DNA of 64,000 nucleotides. It comes from Streptomyces pactum. Its GTDB lineage: Bacteria > Actinomycetota > Actinomycetes > Streptomycetales > Streptomycetaceae. The notes beneath the pieces were generated by a model. The model saw only the letters and a program-made list of their open reading frames with translations, made no database searches and was not told where the DNA came from. The position numbers and the translations under genes were made by a program. Shown in pieces: positions 49,372 to 58,111 of this stretch. Every line of letters starts with the position of its first letter. The stretch's first letter is position 1. The stretch is taken from contig NZ_JACYXC010000001.1 of the NCBI RefSeq assembly GCF_016031615.1, positions 4,092,001-4,156,000 of the forward strand. The letters are read 5' to 3'.

Positions 49372-50415
49372 TTGGGGAAGGTCGTGCTCGTCACCGGAGT
49401 CGCACGTCCACTGGCCGGCCGCTTCGTGCGGCGCGTCCAGCGGGAGCCGGACGTGGAGCGGGTGGTCGCGGTGGACGCGGTCGAGCCGGACCATCCACTG
49501 GGTGACGCCGACTTCGTACGGGCCGACATCCGCCGGCCGGCGATCGGGAAGCTGCTCGCCGAGACCGGGGCCGACACGGTGGTCCACCTGGACGTCAGCG
49601 GCGTCCCGGCGGGCTCCCGGACGGGGCGTGCCGCGGTCAAGGAGACCAACGTCATCGGCACCATGCAGCTGCTGGGCGCGTGCCAGAAGGCCCCTGCGGT
49701 GCGCCGGCTGGTGGTGAAGTCCAGCACCACCGTGTACGGCTCCGCGCCCCGCGACCCGGCGGTGTTCAGCGAGACCACCCCGCCCAAGTCGCTGCCGCCC
49801 GGCGGCTTCGGCAAGGACGTGGTGGAGGTCGAGGGGTACGTGCGCGGCTTCGCCCGCCGCCGCCCCGACGTGGCGGTGTGCGTGCTGCGGTTCGCCAACG
49901 TGCTGGGGCCCAGCGCGGACTCCCCGCTCGCCGAGTACTTCGCGCTGCCGGTGCTGCCCACGGTCGTCGGCTACGACCCGCGGCTGCAGTTCGTGCACGA
50001 GGAGGACGCCATCGAGGCGCTGCGGATCGGCGCCGCCGAACCCCGCCGCGCCACCCTCAACAGCGGCACCTTCAACATCGCCGGCGACGGGGTGCTGCTG
50101 CTCTCCCAGGCCGCCCGGCGTCTGGGCCGGCCCACCCTGCCGCTGCCGCTGCCCGCCCTCACCTGGGCCCGCGCGGCGCTGCGGGTCACCGGCATCACCG
50201 ACTTCTCGGCCGAACAGGTCCGGCTGCTCACCCACGGCCGTGTGGTCGCGACCCGGCAGATGCGCGAGACACTAGGTTTTGAACCGAGATTCAGCACCGC
50301 CGACGCCTTCGCGGACTACGCCCGCAGCCGAGGCCCCGGGCTGCTGCCGCCCGAGGCCGTCGCCCGGGCCGTGGACCGGCTGGCCTCGGTGCTGCCCGAC
50401 CGCGGCCAGAGTTGA
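49372..50415 (+). CDS. NAD-dependent epimerase/dehydratase family protein
   Basis: A 347-residue short-chain dehydrogenase-type protein. The start is TTG 49372 (MGKVVLVTGVARP), behind GAAAGG; the GTG at 49381 is less likely. The Rossmann motif is VLVTGVARPLAGRF, an unusual glycine pattern (G-x5-G). Then come FVRADIRRPAIGKLL, DTVVHLDVSG, ETNVIGTMQLLGAC, VVKSSTTVYG and LRFANVLGP. The usual catalytic Y-x3-K of epimerases is not obvious at the expected place (GGFGKDVVEVEGYVRG has Gly-Phe-Gly-Lys), so the chemistry may differ or be lost. It ends 14 bases before the acyltransferase start and is probably in one operon with it. S. coelicolor has the same pair (SCO3326/3325). Confidence 0.85.
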   Translation: MGKVVLVTGVARPLAGRFVRRVQREPDVERVVAVDAVEPDHPLGDADFVRADIRRPAIGKLLAETGADTVVHLDVSGVPAGSRTGRAAVKETNVIGTMQLLGACQKAPAVRRLVVKSSTTVYGSAPRDPAVFSETTPPKSLPPGGFGKDVVEVEGYVRGFARRRPDVAVCVLRFANVLGPSADSPLAEYFALPVLPTVVGYDPRLQFVHEEDAIEALRIGAAEPRRATLNSGTFNIAGDGVLLLSQAARRLGRPTLPLPLPALTWARAALRVTGITDFSAEQVRLLTHGRVVATRQMRETLGFEPRFSTADAFADYARSRGPGLLPPEAVARAVDRLASVLPDRGQS

Positions 50416-50429
50416 GGAGCGCACCCAGC

Positions 50430-51606
50430 ATGGCGGACGCCAAGGTCATTCCGTTCGGTGAAGAACCGCGGCCCCGGCGGAGCACCGGGCCCCGCGCGGC
50501 CCGCGCCGGACGGGGGCAGCCGCCGCTGCGCCCGGTGCCGCCGCCGCGCGACCGTGACCCCGCCGCCGAGGACCGCGACCCCGCCGCCGGGGAGGCCGGG
50601 AGCGATCCGGCCGAGGCGCGCGGGGAAGCCCGGACGCCTCCGGGGAGCGGGACGGCGGGCGGGGCCGCAGCGCCCCAGCGGCACGCGCCACCGCGGCGGG
50701 TCCGGACCGCGGCTCCGGAGCGCGACCGGGCAGAGCACCGGGGACGGGCGGCCGGGGCCGGCCGGCGGGGGCTGGGAGCGGAAGCTCGCCCACGGGCTGA
50801 ACTTCCTGCGCCGCCGTCTCACCGGCGAGTACGAGGTGGACGAGTTCGGCTTCGACCGCGAGCTGACCGACCAGGTGCTGCTCTCGCTGCTCCGCCCGGT
50901 GTACGAGAAGTACTTCCGGGTCGAGGTGCGGGGCATCGAGAACATCCCGGCCGACGGCGGCGCGCTGGTGGTCGCCAACCACTCCGGGGTGCTCCCGCTG
51001 GACGGGCTGATGCTCCAGGTGGCGGTCCACGACCACCACCCGGCCCGGCGCCATCTGCGGCTGCTCGCCGCCGACCTGGTCTTCATGCTGCCGGTCGTCA
51101 ACGAACTGGCTCGCAAGGCCGGACACACCCTGGCCTGCGCCGAGGACGCCCAGGCGCTGCTGGAGCGCGGCGAGGTGGTGGGCGTGATGCCGGAGGGCTT
51201 CAAGGGGCTGGGGAAGCCGTTCGCCCAGCGGTACAAGCTCCAGCGCTTCGGGCGCGGCGGCTTCGTCTCGACCGCGCTCCGCGCCGGGGTGCCGATCGTG
51301 CCGTGCTCCGTGGTCGGCGCGGAGGAGATCTACCCGATGATCGGGAACGCCCGTACGGTGGCCCGGCTGCTGGGCCTGCCGTACTTCCCGATCACGCCGA
51401 CGTTCCCGCTGCTGGGCCCGCTCGGGGCGGTGCCGCTGCCGACCAAGTGGACCATCCAGTTCGGCGAGCCCATCCCGACCGACGGCTATTCGTCGGAGGC
51501 GGCGGACGACCCGATGCTGATGTTCAACCTGACCGACCAGGTGCGCGAGACCATCCAGCACACCCTGTACGAGCTGCTGGTGCAGCGCCGCTCGGTCTTC
51601 CTCTGA
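50430..51606 (+). CDS. 1-acyl-glycerol-3-phosphate acyltransferase-like (PlsC) protein, one frame shift in the N-terminal linker
   Basis: ATG 50430 (MADAKVIPFGEEPRPRR) has GAGGAGCG upstream and gives the N-terminus I remember for this family. Its frame reads through a Pro/Arg/Ala-rich linker and becomes meaningless after about 50770. The catalytic domain is in the next frame, from about 50765: GGWERKLAHGLNFLRRRLTG, EYEVDEFGFD, then NHSGVLPLDG (NHxxxxD acyltransferase motif), EGFKGLGKPFAQRYKLQ (substrate motif), VPIVPCSVVG and a C-terminus at 51606. The step equals one extra base, or two missing, between about 50700 and 50770. PlsC-type enzymes acylate lysophospholipids at the membrane. The 382-codon frame from GTG 50458 is the formal alternative. 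Confidence 0.82.
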
Positions 51607-51891
51607 CCGGCCGGGCCTCCACCCGCCCGCCGGTTTCCCACTGACGGCCGTTTCCCGCCGCGGGCCGGCTGCCCGCTGCCTCCGGCCGGCGGTTCCGTGG
51701 CACGCGAGGCGCCGGGGCTGGGCAGGCCGGGGACCGGCCGGGGACCGGCCGGGGTACGGGCCGGGGCGGAGGGGCCGCCGGGCAGTCCGTGGGCCGGTAC
51801 GCGGCCATGCGCGTCACCGGCCCACGAGGTGGTGCCAGAGCGGCGGCGTGCGGGCCCGTGGAAGGCCGCGCCGGACCGCCGCTTCCGTCGG

Positions 51892-53145
51892 CTACGGCTG
51901 CTGCTGCTGGGTCTCGTCGCCGCTGATGCCCAGCCCGGGCAGCAACCCGGGCAGCAGCGGTGGCAGCGTCACGTCCGACTTGGTCGGCCTGGTGGTCTTC
52001 TCCGGACCGGGCGGCGGCGAGGACTCCCCGGACGCGCCGTCGGTGGGCAGCTCCAGCCCGGTGCCGTCGGACGGGTCGAGCAGCCGGTCGGCACCGTCCA
52101 GCAGTCCTGGCCGCTCGGTCCCGGTGGAGTCGGTCGCGCCGGGGCTGCCCTTCTGCGTGGCCGGGGTGGTCCGCCGTGCGTCCTCCTGGCCGGACGGGGC
52201 GGCGGAGCCGGCGGGGTGGGGCCGGGGCCGCTGGGAGCCGCCGTGCGCCGGGGCGCCGGCGGTGCCCCGGTCGCCGGCCTCCGCCGGGAGCAGTGAGCGC
52301 AGCGGCTGGACCTGGTCCTCTATGGCGTCGAAGACCGAGCTGACCTCGTCCCGTACGTCGGTGAGCTGGACCGGCAGCGACTCGCTCAGCTTGCTCCAGC
52401 CCGCGCGGTGGGAGGCGGAGAAGGAGGACAGCGACTCCATCGGGCCGAGCGAGCCGTCCCGCTCGTACGCCTCGCTGAGCAGCCGGTGGCCCTCCGCCGC
52501 GTCGTGCCGCATCCCGGAGAGCGCCCGGCGGATCTCGCCCACCGACTCCTGGTCCAGCTCGCCGGAGCGGGCGCGCTCCATCAGGCGGCGGGCCTCGCTC
52601 ATCCGGGTCGACGCCTGGTCGAGGTAGAGCTGGCCGCGCTCCACGTCGCCGTCGGCCATGCCCCGCTTGAGGTCCTCCATGCCGCGCTTGAGGCCGTAGA
52701 GCGTGTCGCCGGGGAGGGCGTCGGAGCTGGCGGCGGCGACCCCGCCGAGCGCGCCCGCGGCCACCCCCACCGTGAGGCCTCCCGCGGCGAGCCCCTTGGA
52801 CAGGCGGGACCGGGGCCGGAACCGGCCCAGGGACCGGGCGGCCCGGTGGGTCCCGCGGCCGGACCGCTGACCGGGTACCCGGGGGGAGCCCTCGGCGAAC
52901 GCCGCTTCCATCGCGGCGACCAGCTGCGCCCGCTGCTCCGTCCTGACCCCGGCGTCGAGCTGGGGGGCCGGCATCCTGCCGAGCCCGCCCGCCAGGGCCA
53001 GCATCCGTGCTCGCTCGGCGTCGTCCGCCGATGGTCCGGACTGCTCGGCCGTCGCGTCCTGGAGATCCCGGGGCTGCTGCTCCTGGGCCTCCAGGGCCTG
53101 GGCGAAGGCGTTGGCCCGCCGGTGCGCCGATACGTTCGCGATCAC
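51892..53145 (-). CDS. rsbN: Anti-sigma factor RsbN (DUF5667) for the BldN sigma factor
   Basis: A 417-residue protein. GTG 53145 (MIANVSAHRRANAFAQALEAQ) has the strong ribosome site GAGAGGAGG 8 bases upstream, which decides the start over an ATG at 53169. The N-terminal ~110 residues (LVAAMEAAFAEG in this part) should bind the sigma factor. One membrane segment (GLAAGGLTVGVAAGALGGVAAA) is followed by the DUF5667 region (DALPGDTLYGLKRGMEDLKR, helical repeats). A Pro/Ser/Thr/Gly-rich tail ends in Gln residues. RsbN is a membrane anti-sigma factor holding sigma-BldN inactive. It is encoded immediately downstream of bldN, as in S. coelicolor and S. venezuelae. Confidence 0.9.
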   Translation of the reverse strand: MIANVSAHRRANAFAQALEAQEQQPRDLQDATAEQSGPSADDAERARMLALAGGLGRMPAPQLDAGVRTEQRAQLVAAMEAAFAEGSPRVPGQRSGRGTHRAARSLGRFRPRSRLSKGLAAGGLTVGVAAGALGGVAAASSDALPGDTLYGLKRGMEDLKRGMADGDVERGQLYLDQASTRMSEARRLMERARSGELDQESVGEIRRALSGMRHDAAEGHRLLSEAYERDGSLGPMESLSSFSASHRAGWSKLSESLPVQLTDVRDEVSSVFDAIEDQVQPLRSLLPAEAGDRGTAGAPAHGGSQRPRPHPAGSAAPSGQEDARRTTPATQKGSPGATDSTGTERPGLLDGADRLLDPSDGTGLELPTDGASGESSPPPGPEKTTRPTKSDVTLPPLLPGLLPGLGISGDETQQQQP

Positions 53146-53343
53146 AGGCGGCACCTCCTCTCGTCTCATGGCGCTCGACTCCCTCGGACACCCGGGCGGT
53201 TGCGAACCTTGAGCACAACCACTCGATCGAGTGAGCGGATGTGGACACGGTCAGCATTCGGGGAGTCTGCAATCCGCACAACGAGCGGTGCGGCGGGAGG
53301 GTTACGGGCCCGCGAAACGCCGGTCGTCACCGGCCTGTTGGGC
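53146..53343. other. bldN-rsbN spacer
   Basis: A 198-bp spacer between the bldN stop and the rsbN start. It contains GTGCTCAAGGTTCGCAACCG read on the minus strand (53200-53220 region) and is less GC-rich at 53200-53260. rsbN is known to be transcribed from a sigma-BldN-dependent promoter, so that promoter is expected here. Confidence 0.4.
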
Positions 53344-54120
53344 TCAGCGGGCGTCGTCCGGGAGGAGCCGGGCGAGGGTGCGGACGGCCCGGTACTGGAG
53401 GGTTTTGATCGCACCTTCGTTCTTGCCCATCACCCGCGCGGTCTCGGCGACCGACAGGCCCTGGAGGAAGCGGAGCGTGACGCACTCCTGCTGCTGGGGG
53501 TTGAGCTTGCGGACGGCCTGGAGCAGCGCGGCGTTGGAGAGGGATTCGAGGACCGAGTCCTCGGGGCTGCGCTCGACCTCGTTGGCGTCGAGCATCTCGC
53601 CGGTGGTCACCTCCAGCCGGAAGCGGCTGGACTTGAAGTGGTCGGCGACCAGGTTGCGGGCGATGGTCACCAGCCAGGCGCCGAAGTCGCGGCCCTGCCA
53701 GGTGAAGGTGCCGATGCGGCGCAGCGCCCGCAGGAACGTCTCACTGGTGAGGTCCTCGGCGGTGGCCCGGCCCCCGACGCGGTAGTAGATGTAGCGGTAG
53801 ACGGTGTCGGCGTACTGGTCGTAGAGCCGGCCGAACGCCTCGGCCTCGCCCGCCTGGGCGCGCTCGACGAGGTCCATCATCCGGCGGCTGTCGCTGTCGG
53901 CGGCGGGCCGACGGGTGGTTGAGGTGGTGCCACGGGCTCGTCTGCCGACCGTCGCGCTGCCGTCGGCCAGGGCGTAGCAGGGACCGGCGGGGACGGCCGG
54001 CGCGGGCGTGGCGAATGCGGGGACGGCGTGCGCGGTGGGGACGAAGCCGCGCAGGCAGTCGAGGACCGTCGCGCGAAGCGTGGCCAGGCCCGAGGTGTCA
54101 ACCCCGACGTGTGGGTACAC
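53344..54120 (-). CDS. bldN: ECF sigma factor BldN (AdsA), with N-terminal pro-sequence
   Basis: A 258-residue protein from GTG 54120 (MYPHVGVDTSGLATLRATVL), with GGGAG just upstream; the frame extends further but without ribosome site or conservation. Residues 1-80 form the known BldN N-terminal extension (FVPTAHAVPAFA, then CYALADGSATVGRRARG), a pro-sequence processed in S. coelicolor. Region 2 is AFGRLYDQYADTVYRYIYYRVGGRATAEDLTSETFLRALRR and region 4 includes LNPQQQECVTLRFLQGLSVAETARVMGKNEGAIKTLQYRA. BldN directs aerial mycelium genes (chaplins, rodlins, bldM). Its own gene is a BldD target in other species. The rsbN gene follows. Confidence 0.95.
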   Translation of the reverse strand: MYPHVGVDTSGLATLRATVLDCLRGFVPTAHAVPAFATPAPAVPAGPCYALADGSATVGRRARGTTSTTRRPAADSDSRRMMDLVERAQAGEAEAFGRLYDQYADTVYRYIYYRVGGRATAEDLTSETFLRALRRIGTFTWQGRDFGAWLVTIARNLVADHFKSSRFRLEVTTGEMLDANEVERSPEDSVLESLSNAALLQAVRKLNPQQQECVTLRFLQGLSVAETARVMGKNEGAIKTLQYRAVRTLARLLPDDAR

Positions 54121-54843
54121 GGGACTCCCAGAGGCAGAGCTTCCAACACGTTCAGTGCGGGACCGTTCACCCGTCGTAGGGACGCGTGGGTCCGGTTTGC
54201 GTCTGAGGAGAATAACGCTTCGTACAGGCAACGCTACACCGAGTTGCTCAAATCATCGTTTGCTTCTGCTCCGTTATGGATTGACGTTCGATCAAGTCAC
54301 GATCGGACGCCGGTAATTGATCAAATAGGAGCGACTTCTGTTCGCGCCCGGGGCGCCTTCTGGTAAATCGCCGGTGGGAGGCGTGGTGAGGGGGGCGCGC
54401 GGCGCGCGACACGGATTGACCGGTTCCGTTCGGTCACTGGCCGGAGCCGCCTCCCGCGGCGCGCAGATCCCGGTCACCGCGGCGCACGGCCGGGCCCGGC
54501 GCGGCGCGCGGCCGGTCCGCCGGGGCGCCGTGTGCGGTCCAGGGGCGCGGCGGGTGGTCCGGGGGCGGCGGGGGCGGTGCGCGGGGGACGGCGCGCGGGG
54601 CCGTTCGGGTGGGTGCGGGTGAGCGCCACGGACTCCACGACTCCGCGGACTCACGCGACTCCGCGGTACGGGTGGCGGCGGGCGGCTCGTGCCGGTGGCG
54701 GCGGCCCGTGAGGACGGCGGCGGGCGCCCGGCCGGTGGCGCGGGCGCCCGGGTGCGGAGGCGGCCGGTCCGGTTCAGCGGTGGCCGGCCCCCGGGCCGGA
54801 CGGGTGACGTCCGGCCGGGCGGGCGTGCGGCGGCCCGGCCCGG
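54121..54843. promoter_or_regulatory. bldN upstream regulatory region
   Basis: A 723-bp gap without a gene. The first 260 bp (54121-54380) are unusually A/T-rich for this genome (for example CAAATCATCGTTTGCTTCTG and GGTAATTGATCAAATAGG), as expected for a heavily regulated developmental promoter; BldD control is established for bldN elsewhere. I could not identify a BldD box with certainty. The rest (54400-54843) is GC-rich with no visible signal. Confidence 0.5.
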
Positions 54844-55785
54844 TCAGCGGCGGCGGCGGTGCACCGCGACGGCGGCCGCGGCCCCGCCGGCCAGCGCGCC
54901 GACGCCGGCGGCGGCGGGGATGCCGACCTTTGCGGCCTTCCGGCCGGTGCGGTAGTCGCGGAGCCGCCAGCCGTGTTCGCGGGCGTGCTTGCGCAGGCGG
55001 CTGTCGGGGTTGATGGCGTAGGGGTGGCCGACGATCGAGAGCATCGGGATGTCGTTGGCCGAGTCGCTGTACGCGGCGCACCGCGCCAGGTCCAGCCCCT
55101 CCGCCACGGCCAGCGCGCGTACCGCCTCGGCCTTGGCCGGGCCGTGCAGCGGCTCGCCGACCAGCCGGCCGGTGTAGACGCCGCCGACCGACTCGGCGAC
55201 GGTGCCCAGGGCGCCGGTGAGGCCCAGCCGCCGGGCGATGATCGTCGCGGTCTCCACCGGTGCGGCGGTCACCAGCCAGACGCGCTGCCCGGCGTCCAGG
55301 TGGGCCTGGGCGAGGGCGCGGGTGCCGGGCCAGATCCGCTCGGCCATGTACTCGTCGTAGATCTCCTCGCCTATGGCCATCAGCTCGGAGACCCGGTGGC
55401 CCTGGACGATGGACAGGGCACTGTTGCGGGCGTCCTCCATGTGGCCCGGGTCCTCGACCCCGGCCAGCCGGAACCACGCCTGCTGCCAGGCGAAGCGGGC
55501 CAGTTCCCGTTTCTGGAAGAAGTGCCGTTTGTACAGGCCGCGGCCGAGGTGGAAGATGGCCGCGCCCTGCATCACGGTGTTGTCCAGGTCGAAGAAGGCC
55601 GCGGCCCGTACGTCGCCGACGACGGGGAACTCCGGCTCCTCCGGCGCGCCCGCGGCGGGCGCCTCCTCGACGGCGGCCTGTTCCTGCACCGACTTGCGCG
55701 CCGCTTCCGCCGCGGCCTCGCCGGCCAGCACGCTCCGGGCCGTGGCGGAGCGCCTGCGGGGGGTCAACCATCCCAGTGCGGACAT
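54844..55785 (-). CDS. HAD-IB family phosphatase (phosphoserine phosphatase-like)
   Basis: A 313-residue protein from ATG 55785 (MSALGWLTPRRRSATARS). After an Ala/Glu-rich N-terminus, the HAD-IB motifs are AAAFFDLDNTVMQGAAIFHLGRGLY (D-x-D nucleophile), VWLVTAAPVETA (motif II), GPAKAEAVRALA (motif III lysine) and AAYSDSANDIPMLSIVG (motif IV). The C-terminus has KVGIPAAAGVGALAGGAAAAVAVHRRRR, a likely membrane anchor. Family members include phosphoserine phosphatase and lysophosphatidate phosphatases; the anchor favours a lipid or membrane role, which is inference. It is the gene upstream of bldN in the order known from S. coelicolor (SCO3322). Confidence 0.9.
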   Translation of the reverse strand: MSALGWLTPRRRSATARSVLAGEAAAEAARKSVQEQAAVEEAPAAGAPEEPEFPVVGDVRAAAFFDLDNTVMQGAAIFHLGRGLYKRHFFQKRELARFAWQQAWFRLAGVEDPGHMEDARNSALSIVQGHRVSELMAIGEEIYDEYMAERIWPGTRALAQAHLDAGQRVWLVTAAPVETATIIARRLGLTGALGTVAESVGGVYTGRLVGEPLHGPAKAEAVRALAVAEGLDLARCAAYSDSANDIPMLSIVGHPYAINPDSRLRKHAREHGWRLRDYRTGRKAAKVGIPAAAGVGALAGGAAAAVAVHRRRR

Positions 55786-56026
55786 GGCGCGAGCATAACG
55801 ACTGGCGCGGGGCCGTCCGCCGGTCGGCGGGCTGCGGCGGTGTGAACTTCGCGCGGCGGCGGGGTGCGGCCGCCGCCGGACGCCCGGAGCCGTGACGGCG
55901 GCGGCCGCACCACGCCGCCGGACCGGGCGCGGGGCCCGCGCGGGGGCGCGGACGTGAGCGGCCGGGGAGCACGCGGCGGACCGGGTGGCCGCCGGGGGTA
56001 CGGCAGGGCCCGGCCGGATGCGGGGG

Positions 56027-56302
56027 TCAGCCGCCGAGGGCCGTACGCAGGCGGCGCGGGTCCACCCGCCAGAAGTCGTGCTGCTCGCCGTCGACCAGGA
56101 TCACCGGGATCTGCTCCCAGTACCTGCGGTACAGCTCCTCGTCCTGGGTGATGTCCTTCTTCTCCCAGGAGGCGCCGAGTTCGCCGCAGACCCGCTCGAT
56201 GACGGCCTGGGCCTCGTCGCAGAGGTGGCAGCCGGGCTTGCCGATGAGGGTGACGGTGGACTCGGCGGGGTTCTTCCGCCGGGCGCGGCGCAGCAGACTC
56301 AT
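56027..56302 (-). CDS. Glutaredoxin-like (thioredoxin-fold) protein
   Basis: A 91-residue protein. ATG 56302 (MSLLRRARRKNPAEST) has GGGGAGA 9 bases upstream, better spaced than ATG 56311. The thioredoxin fold shows the active-site motif KPGCHLCDEA (C-x2-C), then SWEKKDITQDEELYRRYWEQIPVILVDGEQ with the cis-proline, and HDFWRVDPRRLRTAL. The family name is DUF836/glutaredoxin. It lies divergently from rex, which fits a redox theme but does not prove shared control. A function in disulfide reduction is likely. Confidence 0.92.
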   Translation of the reverse strand: MSLLRRARRKNPAESTVTLIGKPGCHLCDEAQAVIERVCGELGASWEKKDITQDEELYRRYWEQIPVILVDGEQHDFWRVDPRRLRTALGG

Positions 56303-57319
56303 GGGTCCCATTCTCCCCGGTCGCGGCGGTCGCCCGGGCCCCGTCCCGCGACCGGGCGGGCCCGCCCCGCGCCCGGGCCGGGCGCGGCCGTCCGCCCGGG
56401 GCCTCGGCCATGCGCGCGCTGGGGATCGCCCTCCGGTCCGGGAGGCCGCCCGGCGGGCCGCGCCGCCTCCTGCCGGGCCCGGGGCCGGTCGCACCCGCCC
56501 GGCGCGGCCCGTGCCCCGCGGCGGCCGGGCCGGTCCCGCACGCCTCGCCGAGCGGGTCGAGGCCCGTACGCCTCTGCCTCACCGGCACGGTCCGGGCCCG
56601 CACGCCCCGGAACTCTTCGAGGCGCGTACGCCCGGCCGAGCAAGCCAGGCCCGGACGCCCCGCCGCGCACGTCGAGACCCGTACGCCCATCGCATCCGTC
56701 GAGACCTGCACGCCCGTTCGGCGTGTTTTCGGCCACACGGCCCCCGCCCGGCCGGATCCTGCCCCGGCCGCGCACCGCCGGCCCGCCGCCCCCCGTCCGT
56801 ACCGCGGTCGTCTCCGCGCCCTTACCACGCCCGCCCGACCGGCCGCACTCCGCCCCCGGGGACGACGGATGGAGCACGCCGTTCCGGTGGCGGGCCCTGT
56901 GCCGGCGGGGCTCCGCGGGGCGCGGGCGCCGGCGAGGGCCGGGGGCCCGATGGCGCCGGTCGTCGCGCTGTGTGACCGGCGGTCCGGTGTGGCGGATGCC
57001 GCCTTCTCGGCGGTGTGGCCAGGGAGAAGTGTTCGACTACCATCATGGGCGTTTTGGTGGTGTCCGGGGGAATGGCGAAGAGGAGTGACCGAGCGTGGTG
57101 GCGTCGTCGCTCCGTATCTACCGACGCGTAGCCCCGGAACGGCGTGACCCCTCCGGCGGTTCCGCGCCGGGCGTCAAAGGTCGCGTGACACCGGTCACTT
57201 TGCTCGGACAAAGCGGACACCATCTTTGTGCACGCGTTCACAAAGACATAGCCTGCTGTGCACGGGGCGGCCTTGGGACGTACGGCCGCCCGCAGCCCCG
57301 CTCTACCCGCAGGAGCACC
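56303..57319. promoter_or_regulatory. Gap upstream of rex: Rex operator and a dispersed 18-bp repeat
   Basis: No gene is seen in this kilobase between divergent genes. Four copies of an 18-bp element (consensus GTCGAGRCCCGTACGCCC) lie at 56556-56573, 56616-56633, 56671-56688 and 56698-56715. The rex-proximal 250 bp contain CGTGACACCGGTCACTTTGC (57183-57202), itself partly palindromic, and the Rex operator at 57227. rex promoters are expected around 57180-57260. Confidence 0.6.
57227..57242. promoter_or_regulatory. Rex operator (ROP) of the rex-hem operon
   Basis: TGTGCACGCGTTCACA matches the Rex operator consensus TGTGAACGNNTTCACA at all but one defined position. It lies 78 bp upstream of the rex start codon. 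In S. coelicolor Rex represses cydABCD and its own rex-hemACD operon when NADH is low relative to NAD+; the same autoregulation is expected here. Confidence 0.93.
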
Positions 57320-58111
57320 GTGGCAACTGGCCGAACTCACCGACCGGCGACCCGAAGCCGAGGGATTCCCGAGGCCACCGTCGCCCGGCTACCGCTGTAT
57401 CTGCGCGCACTGACCGCACTCTCCGAGCGCTCGGTCCCCACGGTCTCGTCCGAGGAGCTGGCCGCCGCCGCCGGGGTGAACTCGGCGAAGCTCCGCAAGG
57501 ACTTCTCCTACCTCGGTTCGTACGGCACGCGGGGGGTGGGGTACGACGTGGAGTACCTCGTCTACCAGATCTCCCGCGAGCTGGGGCTCACCCAGGACTG
57601 GCCCGTGGTGATCGTCGGTATCGGTAACCTCGGCGCCGCGCTCGCCAACTACGGCGGGTTCGCCTCCCGCGGCTTCCGGGTCGCCGCGCTGATCGACGCC
57701 GACCCGGCGATGGCGGGGAAGCCGGTCGCCGGCATTCCCGTGCAGCACACCGACGAGCTGGAGTCGATCATCCGGGAGAACGGCGTCTCCATCGGCGTCA
57801 TCGCGACCCCGGCCGGTGCCGCGCAGCAGGTCTGTGACCGGCTGGTGGCCGCCGGTGTCACCTCGATCCTGAACTTCGCGCCGACCGTGCTGTCCGTCCC
57901 CGACGGGGTGGACGTGCGGAAGGTCGATCTCTCCATCGAACTCCAGATCCTCGCCTTCCACGAGCAGCGCAAGGCCGGCGAGGGTGTCGACCACGAGGAC
58001 CAGGTCGCCGCGGTCGCGCCGCCGGTGTCCGCCGCCCCGGCGGGCCCGGACGGACCGGACGGACGGCACCAGGGGCCGGACGGGGACGTGCCCGCCGTGA
58101 TGCCGGCATGA
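57320..58111 (+). CDS. rex: Redox-sensing transcriptional repressor Rex
   Basis: A 263-residue repressor from GTG 57320 (MATGRTHRPATRSRGIPE) with AGGAG 5 bases upstream. The N-terminal winged helix is VARLPLYLRALTAL, VSSEELAAAAGVNSAKLRKDFSYLGSYGTRGVGYDVEYL. The Rossmann domain binds NADH through VIVGIGNLGAALANY (residues ~96-110), and the C-terminal swap helix is VDLSIELQILAFHEQ. High NADH releases Rex from DNA. The last 4 bases overlap hemA, giving translational coupling. The Pro/Ala/Gly-rich C-terminal 40 residues are typical of Streptomyces Rex. Confidence 0.97.
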   Translation: MATGRTHRPATRSRGIPEATVARLPLYLRALTALSERSVPTVSSEELAAAAGVNSAKLRKDFSYLGSYGTRGVGYDVEYLVYQISRELGLTQDWPVVIVGIGNLGAALANYGGFASRGFRVAALIDADPAMAGKPVAGIPVQHTDELESIIRENGVSIGVIATPAGAAQQVCDRLVAAGVTSILNFAPTVLSVPDGVDVRKVDLSIELQILAFHEQRKAGEGVDHEDQVAAVAPPVSAAPAGPDGPDGRHQGPDGDVPAVMPA

